A stretch of 64,000 nt of DNA from Symbiodinium kawagutii (taxonomy: Eukaryota; Sar; Dinophyceae; Suessiales; Symbiodiniaceae). The notes beneath the pieces were generated by a model, which searched no databases, was not told where the DNA came from, and saw nothing but the letters and a program-made list of their open reading frames with translations. The position numbers were made by a program, and so were the translations under genes. The stretch spans positions 591,328-655,327 of the forward strand of contig VSDK01001438.1 in assembly GCA_009767595.1 (NCBI GenBank), written 5' to 3'. Of the stretch, positions 42,875 to 53,977 are shown one piece after another. How positions within the stretch are numbered: position 1 is the stretch's first letter; every line of letters begins with the position of its first letter.

Positions 42875-43915
42875 CTTAAGCGGTGTGCTTGGTTGTCCAG
42901 GGGCATGGTTTCCTGCAAGTTGTCCACACGCTCTTTGTGGGCCATGATGACCATCCACATCGATGAAGGTCTGCGCACCGGAGTCGCGCCATGTGGCCTA
43001 GTGGTTGACATTATAAAAGCCTTTAATGTGCTCAACCGTTCCTTCTTGCGCAGCACTTTCCTCCGTTTGGGATTCAGTCAGGTCATTGTGGACACCTGGT
43101 TCCGTGCTTTAGGTAGTATGCGGCGTCAGCTTCTTGTTCAAGGCACAGTCCACCTGCCACCTGATGAACTTGCTTTGTCGGTTCGAGGGATACCGGAGGG
43201 AGACCCCCTATCCGTTGTAGGTATGTTCTTGGTATGCCTGGTTTACTCAGAAGTGGTTGTTCAGCATGATGGGTCCCTGACCCCATTGACATATGCTGAC
43301 AATTGGGAAATTTTGAGTACCAATGTCAAGAGCTTAATCGAGGCACTCCCGGTCGTGGAGCACTTTCTTCGGTCATGTGAATTGCCCGTTTCCCCGGCAA
43401 AGTGTTGGCTCTGGTCGCTCACCAAGTCTGGCCGTGCCCAGTTGCGAGACCAAACTTTGAATGATCAGCCAGTCCCTGTCCAATTGCAGGCTGTGGATTT
43501 AGGTGCTGACATTGCTTACGGTTATCGCACCCCGGCTGCCAAGCGGAACAGTCGAGTGAAGGTTGGCCATCGGCGACTCCAACGCGCCAGAGGTCTCCCC
43601 GGATCCACATGGCAAAAGGCCCGCCTCATCTTTGGTGGTATCTGGCCACAGGCCCTTCATGCCTGTGAAACACCTCCTGTGCCCAAGTCAGTTCTCAAAA
43701 GGTTGCGTACCCAAGCTGGGCGAGTTGCCTCACTCAGCAAAAGTGGGGTCAATCCCTATTTGGCGTGTTCTGTGGGCGCGGTCCGTTGTGTGGACCCTGG
43801 CTTTCATGTCCTCTGCTCGCGTCTTCGGTTCTTCCGCCTTCTTTGGCGAGACTTCCAGATCAGAGGGCGGCTATACTGGCGAGTTTCGCAGGACCGGGGC
43901 GGTATCGTAGTGTGA
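42875..43915 (+). pseudogene. LINE reverse transcriptase, N-terminally truncated
   Basis: The frame opens at the element's 5' edge. Motif A is LVVDIIKAFNVLNRSFL (catalytic Asp in D-x-x-KAF). Motif B is LSVRGIPEGDPLSVV. The catalytic box is LTYADNWEI, i.e. YADN where YxDD is usual, so the second Asp is Asn. Thumb-like sequence follows to about 43880, where the frame shifts. The fingers and any upstream endonuclease are missing because of 5' truncation. The domain is unmistakable; the copy cannot be autonomous. Confidence 0.8.
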
Positions 43916-45363
43916 CCAAGTGTATGGTGCGTCAACTTTGCGCTCAAGGTTGGTCGTGTGATGGGCTTTTGTGCTCTGACGAGACAGGCCGTGCCTTCAA
44001 CTTGGCCACTTCGCCATGGTCCCTGGTACATGACCTTCTTCTTTCCACCTGGATGGACCATGTGGCTATGCAGCTCGTTCACCGCAAAGCTTGCTCTGAT
44101 CTTCAGACCATTGATTTTCACGCTTCACAGACCTGGCTCCGCTACCCATACCGTGAACAGTGTCTATTGCTGGTCCAGTTGACTGGAGCAACCTTTACAC
44201 GAGACTGTCAGGCAGAAATCCGTGGTACAGAGGTCCTTAAGTCGTGTCCGCTGTGTGGTGCTTTGGATTCTCGTTTGCACCGGGCCCGTGATTGCCCCCA
44301 GTTGGCTACTTTGCGTGGTCCTCTTTTACGTCTCTTGAATGGCCGAGAATTGCCTGACCACACCTGGGCCTTTGGGTTATGGGATGAGCCGCCCTCCCTT
44401 AGGGACTGGCAAGCATATCTCACAGATATCCCCTTCCCAGTTGTACAACGAGGTGAGTCTCATGACTGGGTCTGCCTCTTCAGTGATGGTAGCTGTCTTG
44501 CTCCTACCAAGAGGCATCTTCGGCTCGCCGGAGGCTCTGTGATCCGTGCTCATACCAATGGAAGCTATGAGGTCTTGTGGCAGGGCCTGGTCCCTGGGTT
44601 ATGTCAAAACAGTTACCGAGCGGAACTCATCGCTCTTGCTGTTGCGGTCGGTTCCATATGGACTGGTAGCACTTGTTTGGACAACAAGTCGGTTGTTCAA
44701 ATTGCTCGTCGTCTGTTGCGTCACTCACCAGAGGCACGTGAGGCATTTTTGCCGGCTGACCATTGGGACTTGTGGTACTTCTTCCTGCGCCAAGCGGAAG
44801 ATCTAGAAGCAGGTAAAGTCACAGTTCGGTGGATCAAGGCCCACCAGGACCTTCGGACTTTGCAAGGCCGGGACAAGATCCTTGCTACCTTCAATGCTCA
44901 TGCAGATCGACTGGCCAAGGAGGTGGTGGCTACTGCGGCCAGGTCCCGTGGCTATTCCACCCTGTTCATTGAGGTTGATTTCCAAACTGAGGCGCGGTTC
45001 CTTTTGGCGGACTTCCATGTGTGGGCTGCTGACCGCTTTGTCCTCGAGACGCCCTTGCCGTCTCCTGGTGCTTTCAACGCCTTCGGTCTTGGAGTCCAGC
45101 TCCAGGTTACCTCTCTGGGTCGCCAGGTCCACCCTGTGTTTGCACAAAGACTCCAAGACCAGCTTCAGAGACTTGTTTGGTACCCAGGCACTAGTGGTGG
45201 TTTCCGCTTTGCCCCTACTCTGGCTTTGATGTGGCAGTTTATCCTCGATACCCATAGTCTGCCACCCTTCTGGTATGATGGTGCTTGGCGTTTGGCGGAT
45301 GATGAGGTCGCTAACTGGTTTGTGGTCCCCTCGGCCCCCGCGCTCTATGGCAGCGGGCTTTGA
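43765..45363 (+). pseudogene. LINE zinc-knuckle and RNase H segment
   Basis: A long open frame takes over near 43880 (its first ~40 codons overlap the RT frame and are probably not used). CPLCGALDSRLHRARDC is a Cys-Cys-His-Cys knuckle. RNase H follows with four acidic residues in order: FSDGSC (Asp), YRAELIALAVAV (Glu), TCLDNKSVVQIA (Asp) and NAHADRLAKE (Asp), plus VRWIKAHQD. All catalytic positions look intact. The C-terminal region ends at TGA 45361-45363, but the protein continues in another frame (next entry). Confidence 0.75.
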
Positions 45364-45554
45364 GCGAAATTGTCTGTGGCCCCGCGCCTCTGGGCATTTT
45401 TGCTCCGGAGGATTGGATGTCAGGTTGGCCCTTCCAGTTCGGACGTAATGTTCGGGGATGTGTTCCCCTTGGTCATCAAGTTGTGGAGGATCTGCTGGCT
45501 CAGGCTGGGAGGTCAATTTCACTTAGTTCCATACGTTTGCCAGCCTTTTGGTAA
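45330..45554 (+). pseudogene. C-terminal end of the LINE ORF after a frameshift
   Basis: In the next frame LWQRALSEIVCGPAPLGIFA continues smoothly to FPFQF-like Trp/Phe-rich sequence and ends RLPAFW-TAA at 45552-45554. About 85 bases of 3' UTR follow before the target-site duplication. Confidence 0.5.
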
Positions 45555-45639
45555 ACGCAGTAGTTAGTGCACTACTAGCCCACACAAGCTTGTTGGCTGG
45601 TACTGCTGGCCGGACCCGGACCGACCGAATGTGCGAGAG

Positions 45640-45654
45640 TGTCTCAAAGGCATT
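45640..45654. repeat. right target-site duplication of the LINE
   Basis: TGTCTCAAAGGCATT, identical to 42860-42874. Confidence 0.75.
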
Positions 45655-46450
45655 TGCCTGCACAATGCGCCATACGCAGAACCCCGAATGTGCCCATACG
45701 CAAGAGAATAAAGCGAGCGTTGCGCAGAACCAAAGTAGCTCCCCGTCCTTCCAAGTCTCGGACCGCTGACCTCTCGGCAGCGGCGACCAACAGCAACTGC
45801 AACGGTGCAAGTGCCACCAGCGTAGCGAACCCAAGGGGCGGAGGACAGTGAGATGGTATACTAATGGTGTGTATCAAAGAGGCAAAGACGTGAAGTTCCA
45901 AAGCCATGCGTTTGTGAAAGAATCTTCACCACTCAGGATGCAGGCTCCAACATGTGAACAGTACCAGCTGAAACGGCAGTTTCAGGTTGCAAGGATTCCA
46001 AACGGTACTGAACATCCACAGCAGAGGCTTCAAATTTGCGCAACACAAAAAGACACCCTTCAAAATCCATGGTTGAGAGTTGAGGCCGAAGTCTTGGAAA
46101 TACTTTTCTGAAATTAACAGTTCAGGTTCCACAGCGTTGCAAATGCCATCTCAAACGATTCCATAGCAGGATGCCTGAAGAGGAGTGCAAACATTGACCA
46201 ACCAAGAAAAGAAAACCATCACCTTAGCAGGTGCTGCGTCATTTTCAGCTCGTACAAGTGGGCCATCTAGCCTTCTACTGGTTGTCGACCACCAGAAATC
46301 GAAGAATTCCCTCCAGGGCTGGCGCCTCAACAGTCCCGTTCTTTCACCCCAACTTTCGACGGCCCGACGGCTCTGCTTGCAAGCAGAACGAGTTGAGTCA
46401 TTTTTCCCCAAGATAGCTGGCAAGCTATAAGGGGTTCTTACTTCTCTGTG
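45655..46450. other. several competing open frames, no decided gene
   Basis: Plus frames at 45639-45851 (Arg-rich) and 46185-46430 and a minus frame 46151-46501 are all open. Composition alone cannot choose between them. The region lies inside the inferred channel intron. Confidence 0.3.
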
Positions 46451-46465
46451 GTAGGGCCTTGGATC

Positions 46466-47270
46466 GGCGTTTTTGCTTGCCGCTGCTCTGCCGCTGCTCA
46501 TGCTTGTCTCCCTTCGGCTCCAATTTGTCTTCCCTTTGTCTCCCCTTTGTCTCCCCTTTGTCTTCCCTTTGTCTCCCCTTTGTCTTTCCTTTGTCTCCCT
46601 TGTGGCTCTGGATCGGCGCTTTGTTTGCCGCTGCTCTGTCGCTGCTCATGCTTGTCTCCCTTTGTCTTGCCTTTGTCTCCCCTTTGTCTCCCTTGTGGCT
46701 CTGGATCGGCGCTTTGTTTGCCGCTGCTCTGTCGCTGCTCATGCTTGTCTCCCTTTGTCTCCCCTTTGTCTTCTCTTTGTCTCCCTTGTGGCTCCGGATC
46801 TGCGCTTTGTTTGCCGCTGCTCTGTCGCTGCTCATGCTTGTCTCCCTTTGTCTCCCCTTTGTCTCCCCTTTGTCTCCCCTTTGTCTCCCCTTTGTCTCCC
46901 CTTTGTCTCCCCTTTGTCTCCCCTTTGTCTCGCCTTTGTCTCCCCTTTGTCGGCTCTGGATCGGCGCTTTATTTGCCGCTGCTCTGCTGCCTTTGTCTCC
47001 CCTTTTCCCTTTTGTCTCCCCTTTGTCTCCCTTTGTCTCCCCTTTGTCTCCCTTGTGGCTCTGGATCGGCGCTTTGTTTGCCGCTGCTCTGCTGCTGCTC
47101 ATGCTTGTCTCCCCTTTGTCTCCCCTTTGTCTTCTCTTTGTCTCCCTTGTGGCTCTGGATCGGCGCTTTGTTTGCCGCTGCTCTGCCGCTGCTCATGCTT
47201 GTCTCCTTTTGTCTCGCCTTTGTCTCCTCTTTGTCTTCGCTTTGTTTCCCCTATGTCTCCCCTTTGGTAC
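46466..47270. repeat. higher-order TTTGTCTCCCC minisatellite
   Basis: Seven copies of a composite unit: a block GGATCGGCGCTTTGTTTGCC, then GCTGCTCTGTCGCTGCTCAT and GCTTGTCTCCC, followed by a variable number of 11-bp TTTGTCTCCCC repeats. All three plus frames are open for over 860 bases and a minus frame encodes GDKGETKGRQ-type repeats for about 225 codons. All are by-products of the repeat lacking stop trinucleotides. Confidence 0.9.
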
Positions 47271-49140
47271 ACACGCTGGAAATCGTTGTGGGCAATGTGC
47301 TCGCTATCTGGGGTCTATGCTGGTGTAATTTGAGTTGAAAGTTGCTGGCAGTTGCTGGTGCTTTTAGTTTGGTTGAACATGAGCACTTGAACGCTGGAAG
47401 TCATCTTCCTGCTTATCTTGCATCTATTCAGACTACAGTGAGCGCAGATCGGGTGAATGTTTGAGTCAACAAGACCATTCTGACCATACTTGCCAGTCTC
47501 GGAAGCTGAACCTGTAGTGTCTGAATATGCTCTGGGTCCGTGCGCCTCCAAATACCGCGGCAGGGCTCCTGTAGTTTTGCCTTGACGTGCTATTTTGTAG
47601 GACCAGCGTTCAACCGTTTCAGAAAATACGACCATACGGCAATACATCAGTTTTTGTTAACTGTCAGAGTTATGCATTTCCAACGCCCAGAAATATGAAC
47701 AGCCAAAGGCAGATTCTTTGGAAAATCCACAGCATCCTCTTCATGGGCGCTGAATGTCAAGAATATTAAAACATTTCTTTTCCATCAAAGAGGCCAAGAC
47801 ACTCGCAGCTCCACAAAGCGCCATCGCAGCTGAGGCTATTGCCAATACTTCGGGGCTGATCTTGGTGGTTGCGCATCTTCTGACATGCTTTTGGTACTTC
47901 ATAGGCCGTGCAACAGAGGCAGGGCGAGACTAAGGGGTTTGAACCAGAGAACAATCAGATCTCTGACATGCCGATGATCCTTGCAATTAGGCAATCATTG
48001 CCGAAACTTTCCCGGCAATTCTTCTCTCCCTGCGCAAGAATGGGTTGCATTTTCGTCACAGTTTTTGCCTTCAGAATGTGCAGTTTCGGCATTGTTACTG
48101 CCTGCTGATTGTTTGCTATAATTACAAAACATTGCTCAACTCTTGATGCATTTACTCACAGCCCTTGATTCCTTGATGATATCTCAGTTTCATTAGCTCT
48201 TAGCTTGCTTCCTGAAGGGGAAATGTGTAAAAGCCAGGAACGGCAAGCAGCTGTACGTACCTGCCTTCTGTTTGGCAGGATTCGGGAAAAACCAGTTGGC
48301 TTACCGAATCTGGCGCCTACGATGTACCAGGACGGGTCACAGTCGATTCCTGAAGCGCTTTACCCTGTTCTTGTGTGTGCATCCCTCTATCTACTTATAA
48401 ATTACAGTATAGGTACAATTGTTGAACATTGTCTTGGGGAATTAGGAGTCCAGCTAAGAAAGAGTGAGTGTCTCCCAGTCAGCTTGGGGCGAATTCCGAA
48501 AAAGAGTTGACTTATTTTCCTACTGGCAACCTTGCAGGGTCATGAAATCTCTACTCAGGAAACACTGCACGTCAGCTGAGTAGGAACCACAGGACGACCT
48601 GTAACTAATACCTAAGCCGTAGATGTACATCAGCGGTTGCACACATCTTCTTTGACAATGGTAAGAATGCTTGATAGTGTGGTTGATTATTAAAGCCAGC
48701 AGGCAGGCAAGGTTGCAGTTGTTTTTTGGCGAACGAAGTGAGATTTGGGGGTCTGGTGGTGGCTCCAAAGCGGACCCAAAATCTCGTCCTGACTTTGGGA
48801 TTTGGGTGCGCTTCTGGAGGGTTACACAATTTGCCGATGGTGACCTTCCATTCCCCCCACGTCCCTTCCTTCCACGGAGCCATCCACACTCCTGGTTCCT
48901 CCTTCCCTCCCTCTGCCCATATCCTTGGTTCCTCCTTCCCTCCATCTCCTCATCCTCCCTGGGCCTGCGCTTTGGTGCTGGAGGTTCTTCTGCTTTGGTG
49001 CTGTTGGGAGTTCCGCCTGGCACTTCTCCAGGTTCGAGTACACATAAGTGGACAAATCATAGGACGGTCCCATTCCGAGAAACCACCACCTCTACCAGCA
49101 ATGAGACCGTCTTAGACCTATGGTAAACTATTTGGGAGCT
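47271..49140. other. no confident gene
   Basis: A possible acceptor (TGCCTTCTGTTTGGCAG) ends at 48280, with two open plus frames after it. 48850-48960 is a TCCTTCCCTCC pyrimidine tract. Nothing decisive. Confidence 0.35.
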
Positions 49141-49147
49141 ATGTTGG

Positions 49148-49462
49148 CTCTATACTGGATGACTATTGTGCCATGTGGTGGCTGAGGTTTGGCGCTGGAG
49201 CAACAAGAGTGATATGTTACGTTCATGTTGCCTCCGGGTTGGAGCAAAAAAAGAGGCTACATAAATTTATTCCCTTTTCTTGATTACCCAGGTTAGGCTG
49301 GAGCCATTTACGGCCGTATTGGTCCCATAGTACCCCATTTGGAGTGTTGGGCCTATACTGGATGGGTGTTCGGCAATTTGGCGGCTACGATTGGCAGGTG
49401 CTGGAACAAAAAGAGGGACTATGTTGCGTTCATGTTGCCTCCAAGTTGGAACGAAAAAGGTG
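49148..49462. repeat. imperfect ~200-bp tandem duplication
   Basis: 49148-49262 and 49350-49462 share CTATACTGGATG, then TATGTT-CGTTCATGTTGCCT and GAGCAAAAA/GAACAAAAA in the same order. Confidence 0.6.
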
Positions 49463-49591
49463 TTGAAGGTTGAATTAGACTCCTTTTGAATTGCCACAAC
49501 TCGGTCTCTGCCAGTCTGTCTGTCACGGTCTGTGCTTTGTTGCTGTTCAGGTTTCCCCTCCTGGCTGATGCCTACGCTGATGCCTACATGG

Positions 49592-49860
49592 ACGCATATC
49601 TAACAGTGTCGGCAGAGTCATTTGATGATGCCAGAGCCGTTTAACGATGCCTGAGTATAGTCTTATCTAGCCACGCAATGTCAATAATTATGGGCATATC
49701 TAGCTACAAAATCTCTAGGCAGAGCGTTATAATGATGCTAACTACAGGTATATCTAGGTACAAAAACGCATAGGTAGAGCCATTTAATTATGCCTAAGTA
49801 AGGCATACCTGGCTACACAAAATGTTGAGGCAGAGCCATTCAATGATGCCGAGGTGGGGG
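49592..49860. repeat. ~70-80-bp degenerate tandem repeat, four units
   Basis: Units carry GGCATATCTAGCTACAAAA, AGGCAGAGCCATTTAATGAT and GCCTAAGTA-like words. Confidence 0.6.
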
Positions 49861-49884
49861 AAGAGCTAGCTTCAAGATAAAAAA

Positions 49885-50180
49885 TGTATGCCAAGAGTGT
49901 CTCACGTCATTATCAACTTGAGTGTCTCACTAAGAGTGCCATCTAAGAGTGTCACTCCAAGAGTGTCTTACAATACTAAGAATATTTTACTAAAGCTGTG
50001 GAGGGTTTCTTACCAAGCGCGTCTTACCAGGAATGTTACCCCAAGAGTGTCAGTCCAGGAAAGAAAGTGTGCCGTACCAAGAGTGCCTCACTAAAAGTGT
50101 CACAGAAAGAGTTTCTTAGCAAGAGTGTCACAGAAAGAGTGGTTTTTGCCACTTGTGTTACAGAAAGAGGAACAGGCTTT
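49885..50180. repeat. AAGAGTGTC short tandem repeats
   Basis: About 15 imperfect copies of CCAAGAGTGTCTCAC / AGAAAGAGTGTCACAG-type words, period about 15-18 bp. Confidence 0.7.
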
Positions 50181-50792
50181 CGTTCCCTCCTTCTCAGGTG
50201 CTGGGCAATTGCAATGACTGATCTTGATCTATCAATGATTGACATTTCATTCCTAGATCTCCTGGTCTTGAACTTTCGACCCTTTCCATTCTATGTTCAC
50301 TTTGTGCAATCAGGTCTGTACAGTCACATGCATAAATCATCTTGTGTCCTCCCAATACTTTCCAGGATGATTTGTGTCTCATGACCAAATGCAGTTTTTT
50401 GAACATACAAACGCTTTCGTGGCAAATGCAATGAAACACGTTACAGCCACTGAAACCGCTCAGCATGCTCCTGGTAAAGAGATCAAAGAAGCCGGACTTG
50501 TTTTTGAAGATCGGCAACAGAGATATTTTACGTGCTAAACAAGGCAAAACAAAGTGTAAGTTCTTGATTTGAAGGTTAGTGAAAACACAGCAAGGGACAG
50601 ATGGTGGTTGAAGCGTTTTCTAGTTGATTTGAGCCTGCACTCTTCAACTTGACGATGCTTCGCAAACATTTCCGTCATTTCAATAAACTTCTGTAATCTA
50701 CTGTGACCCAAGGAGAGTTCCCTCACACTTCTGCTTCAATTTTGGTGTCCGAACAAAATAACATTTTCTGTATGAAACTATCCAGCTCAGAT
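50181..50792. other. no confident gene
   Basis: Short frames only; inside the inferred channel intron. Confidence 0.35.
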
Positions 50793-50964
50793 TTATTTCC
50801 CATCGACTTGAAATAGAAGATCCGCGCAGCAGTGCATATACGAAATACACAGGGTGTCCTCCGGTTTGAGTCCTTCTGGACTATAGACATCTATAGAAAT
50901 CTGTAGAGTGGAAGTCTGTTTCTCACATCTCATTGTTTGTGTTGTCCTGCTATATTCAAATATT
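50793..50964 (-). CDS. possible leftward terminal exon
   Basis: After a leftward acceptor (GACTTTGCCCAG) the frame reads TSTLQISIDVYSPEGLKPED, then TLCISYMHCCADLLFQVDGK and TAA. Protein-like, but it lies on the opposite strand inside the inferred channel intron, so either it is a nested gene or a chance frame. Confidence 0.35.
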
Positions 50965-51209
50965 CTGGGCAAAGTCGCATGACATCCTGCCAAGTTTTGG
51001 CATGTTGCATGCTTTAGCCCAGGCACGCGTGTTCAATGGGTATCGCTTTGGGCATTTCAAGGATTTGTTACTGAAGTAGTGTATCGGAGAGTTATATCCA
51101 GCATGTGATCAGGGGCGAACATCATGATCTCAATCTCTTTTCAATAAGGTTATGTATGGAATTGCTGCAAGTAGGTCAAGATAGCTGAAGTTCCCTGGTT
51201 CCATTTCAG

Positions 51210-51378
51210 GATGTCATGCTCAGAAGTATGGTCCGCGATGAAAAATGCTTCGCTTGCCACGTGTTCGCCAGGATGGATACAATATTTACATTCCCTGCGA
51301 TTCATTCTGAACAATCCGTCCCCACCGCTCATAGCAGCAGACAGTGGTGTCGAGCGCCTCGTGGACATCATCACGTAT
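51210..51378 (+). CDS. ion channel exon: pore loop
   Basis: Acceptor CCCTGGTTCCATTTCAG ends at 51209. The frame contains WIQYLHSLRFILNNPSPPLI and AADSGVERLVDIITY. Placement between S5 and S6 and the pattern 'YL-x-SL-x(n)-SPP-x(n)-ER' fit the pore helix, filter and start of S6 of CNG/HCN-like channels. The filter is not the potassium GYGD/GFG signature, so selectivity cannot be assigned. Ending at a GTGCCT donor (51379) is phase 0; a stronger-looking GTATGT donor at 51375 would be phase 2 and does not join the next exon. Confidence 0.6.
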
Positions 51379-51599
51379 GTGCCTTGGTCTGGTGGGAGTT
51401 CTGAATGGGTCCTATGACCGAAGGCAGCTTATTTGTCACCAGATTTGACAGCTGAGCATCGTCCAAATCACCAGAAAGAAGACCAATGCCATGTGCACAT
51501 GCCCCAGGTTCCAGCCCGAAAATGGCGTAAAATTGGTTCCTGGGTACAGGCAAGTGGTTGATTCTGGTGCCTGTGCAACAAGGGCTTTGTGTTGCAGAG

Positions 51600-51683
51600 T
51601 CTGAGGTATTTTGCCTGCTGGTGCTGGGTTCTGCAATCTCGAAAATCTCCGGTACGATGGCCGAGCTTCGAGCAATGAACGAG
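51600..51683 (+). CDS. ion channel exon: S6
   Basis: After acceptor GTGTTGCAGAG (an alternative acceptor leaves 51606) the frame reads VFCLLVLGSAISKISGTMAE, then LRAMNE: the S6 helix followed by the ELR-x-x-N stretch that leads into the C-linker. Ending at 51683 uses a GC donor (GCTCCA) in phase 0 and joins exon 53052 smoothly. Reading on without splicing would reach TAG at 51729-51731. The minus strand is also open here, but only the plus reading fits the channel series. Confidence 0.6.
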
Positions 51684-51731
51684 GCTCCAAGAGATTCTGA
51701 GCAGTTTCGGTCACCCAGTACCACAGTTTAG

Positions 51732-53051
51732 ACCCAACACGGGATGAAGTTTTGAAGCAAGGCGCGCACTAGTTCTTCTGGCAGGTTCGTAAGGTTTACA
51801 AATACAGGGTGCGCTGATGTTTGAGCTTGTTTCCAACCGCGGTTGATCGTAATTGTCGACAATCATATGATATAAGCACAAGTTAACATTTCTTAGCCGC
51901 ATTGAACGCCATCATACGCCAACCTTCATTAGCCACTTTTTGATGATGAGGAGCCATCAGCCGCTATCAGATTTATCCATTATTCGCGACTGTGCTGATA
52001 AATGATTATCATTTATCACAATTAACCGGTACAAATCTTTTTAAAGAAGTATTTGTAACCACTAGTAGCCACAATAAATTGTTCTCAGCCACGCCACCAA
52101 TAAGCACTATAAATCATCATACATCAAGCATCATTGATAAGTGTTCATCATTCTTAGCAGTTCTTAACCATCATCAAGCATGATTGGACTTCACGAACTA
52201 TGATTGGCCATTATCAAAAAAAGTATTAGCCATTCCAAAGCACTATTGTGGTAATCATGGTTTAGCAGTCAACATTGACCGTGTCAGAATCAACCTTTGT
52301 TTGCCATGAGTAACCAATATTCGCCATTGCAAAGCGTTATTACACCTTTTGTGATTCGTCCAAACATCTTTTTGTTTGAAGGGAGTGACAGTTGCAACTG
52401 CCATCATAAAGTCGCTGATCTCTTCTCTACCATGCCCTGTCTTGGACAGAATCATATTTCTTACCAACCATTATTAGCCACCATTGACTGTTCCTATCCA
52501 TTGTCAAGCAATACTGAGAATTCTAGACCACTATCAAACACTACCAACTGCCATTAATAATGTGATCAGCCATTGTCAAGCATTATCAGCCATCATTAGC
52601 CATTGTGACTGATTTATTGTCACTTTTCAGCGATGTTTTTAATGAATCCCACGATCAACGACCACAAGCAAGTACGTGTTTGTTAATGGTGATGGAACAT
52701 ATGTTCAAATATTTTTTGGTACTGCGGCTGCCGACTGACATTTTTGCAGTTGAGTATGTTTTGACTTGTGCGCTTCCCTGTGTGCTAACATCATCTGTGA
52801 TAGAGAATCTGTCAGTCGCCCTGACAAACTTTTTGTTTGGGATATGCTCTGATATATGTTTTGTTACATGCCCGGACGTTCGCACACACACACACATACG
52901 GACCTGTGTGCTGAGATGTGTATCGACCGAGTAACCCACATTCTGACATGTGATCTATTGTGACACGGCAGATATTATGATGTTTTGTGTCTCATTTCTT
53001 CAGTGTACAAACCGCACAGCTGCCTAGCTGCAATGTGACTTTCTTCCAAAG
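51732..53051. other. intron of the channel; low-complexity AT-rich DNA
   Basis: 51905-52600 is full of CATTATTAGCCA / CATCAAGCA words; (CA)n at about 52885-52898. No coding signal. Confidence 0.5.
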
Positions 53052-53187
53052 GAGCATGCGAGACAACGGCGCGAGATTCGTGTTTACCTCACGAATCAAA
53101 AGGCCTCGTTCGAGCTTGTTTCACGCATTATGAAATTTGTAGAGTCTTGGCGTAGCGGCGTTTGTGAAGAGCCTCTAATGCACAAAG
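53052..53187 (+). CDS. ion channel exon: C-linker, first part
   Basis: Acceptor GTGACTTTCTTCCAAAG and donor GTTTGC (from 53188) bound 45 codons plus one base. EHARQRREIRVYL and TNQKASFELVSRIMKFVESW match the A'/B' helices of the CNG/HCN C-linker ('R-x-x-EIR-x-YL...S-x-EL-x-x-RI-x-x-F'). Entry phase 0 fits the S6 exon; exit phase 1 fits the next exon. Confidence 0.65.
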
Positions 53188-53692
53188 GTTTGCACCAAAC
53201 CAACGCTTGAACGCAGCCCCTTCTCATTTTGCTCTGTGTAGGGCTTTGTAGTTCATCCAGTAAATTCTTGAGATCATCTACTGGAGTTCACTCTCAATTA
53301 GAAGAATCATTTGCTGATGTTGATATCGTTTTGCGACAATTATCTCTGTAGCTGAAGACTTTCACCACATGCAGATGTACTGTATGTTATCTGTACTTTG
53401 TAAGGGATATTCTTTTAACGTATCAAGTATCGGTCATGTGATCTTGACACCATGTCCAAGAGACACTACGAAGAAACCTATTCTTGGTACAGACATTGAA
53501 TCTCCAGAACCAGCGCCACATGAATGTTGCCATTTGTGATTGAAGTTGGTCGCTTCGTGGTCCGCGATACAGCTCTAGCAGATTTGAGCTTTTATCATTG
53601 TTTTTTGGGAAAATGCTAGTGCTAAGAACAGAGAACTCGATTCGATGAATGACTTGAAGGCATGTGCCAGTTTAAGGTCCAGTTGTTCTCAG

Positions 53693-53844
53693 CTTGTGCC
53701 AAGGACTACAAGTTAGAGAAGATGGCCATGACAAATTTTGATGCTTCGTTGATATCAACAACCCTACAGACAGAGCTCTACGTTGGCCAAAGGACTGTTG
53801 CGGTGTTGGCTGGTCAGTGGCTTCGAGATCCCTTGAACTGCATT
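53693..53844 (+). CDS. ion channel exon: C-linker, second part
   Basis: Acceptor GTCCAGTTGTTCTCAG; the first two bases complete the Ala codon begun in exon 53052-53187. The frame has ISTTLQTELYVGQRTVAVLA, like the C-linker 'LS-x-x-L-x-x-EL' helix that precedes the cyclic-nucleotide-binding domain. A GTCCAA donor at 53845 gives exit phase 0. Confidence 0.55.
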
Positions 53845-53876
53845 GTCCAAAGAACTTGAACTCTGTTGACGTCATA

Positions 53877-53977
53877 ACCAACCAACCAACCAACTAACTA
53901 ACTAACCAACCAACCAGCCAACCAACCAACCAACCAACCAGCCAGCCAGCCAGCCAGCCAACCAACCAACCAACCAA
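53877..53977. repeat. (CCAA)n/(CCAG)n microsatellite
   Basis: About 25 tetranucleotide units ACCA/GCCA; a complementary (GGTT)n run occurs at 62951-63010. Confidence 0.95.

Larger units (their letters stand above)
42875..45639 (+). mobile_element. 5'-truncated LINE (non-LTR retrotransposon)
   Basis: A 2.77-kb element starts in the middle of an RT domain and carries the RT C-terminal half, a zinc-knuckle-like motif and a complete RNase H. It is flanked by 15-bp perfect direct repeats (42860-42874, 45640-45654), as expected from target-primed reverse transcription with 5' truncation. No poly(A) tail is visible. The reading frame changes near 43880 and 45330. It sits in sense orientation in the large intron between the S5 and pore exons of the channel gene. 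Confidence 0.8.

Noticed and set aside
46448..47338. Three long plus ORFs (286-296 codons) and one minus ORF of 225 codons
   Set aside because: All follow from a tandem repeat without stop trinucleotides; no unique coding sequence.
51371..51724. Leftward 117-codon ORF
   Set aside because: The plus strand of the same DNA carries the S6 segment of the channel with matching phases.
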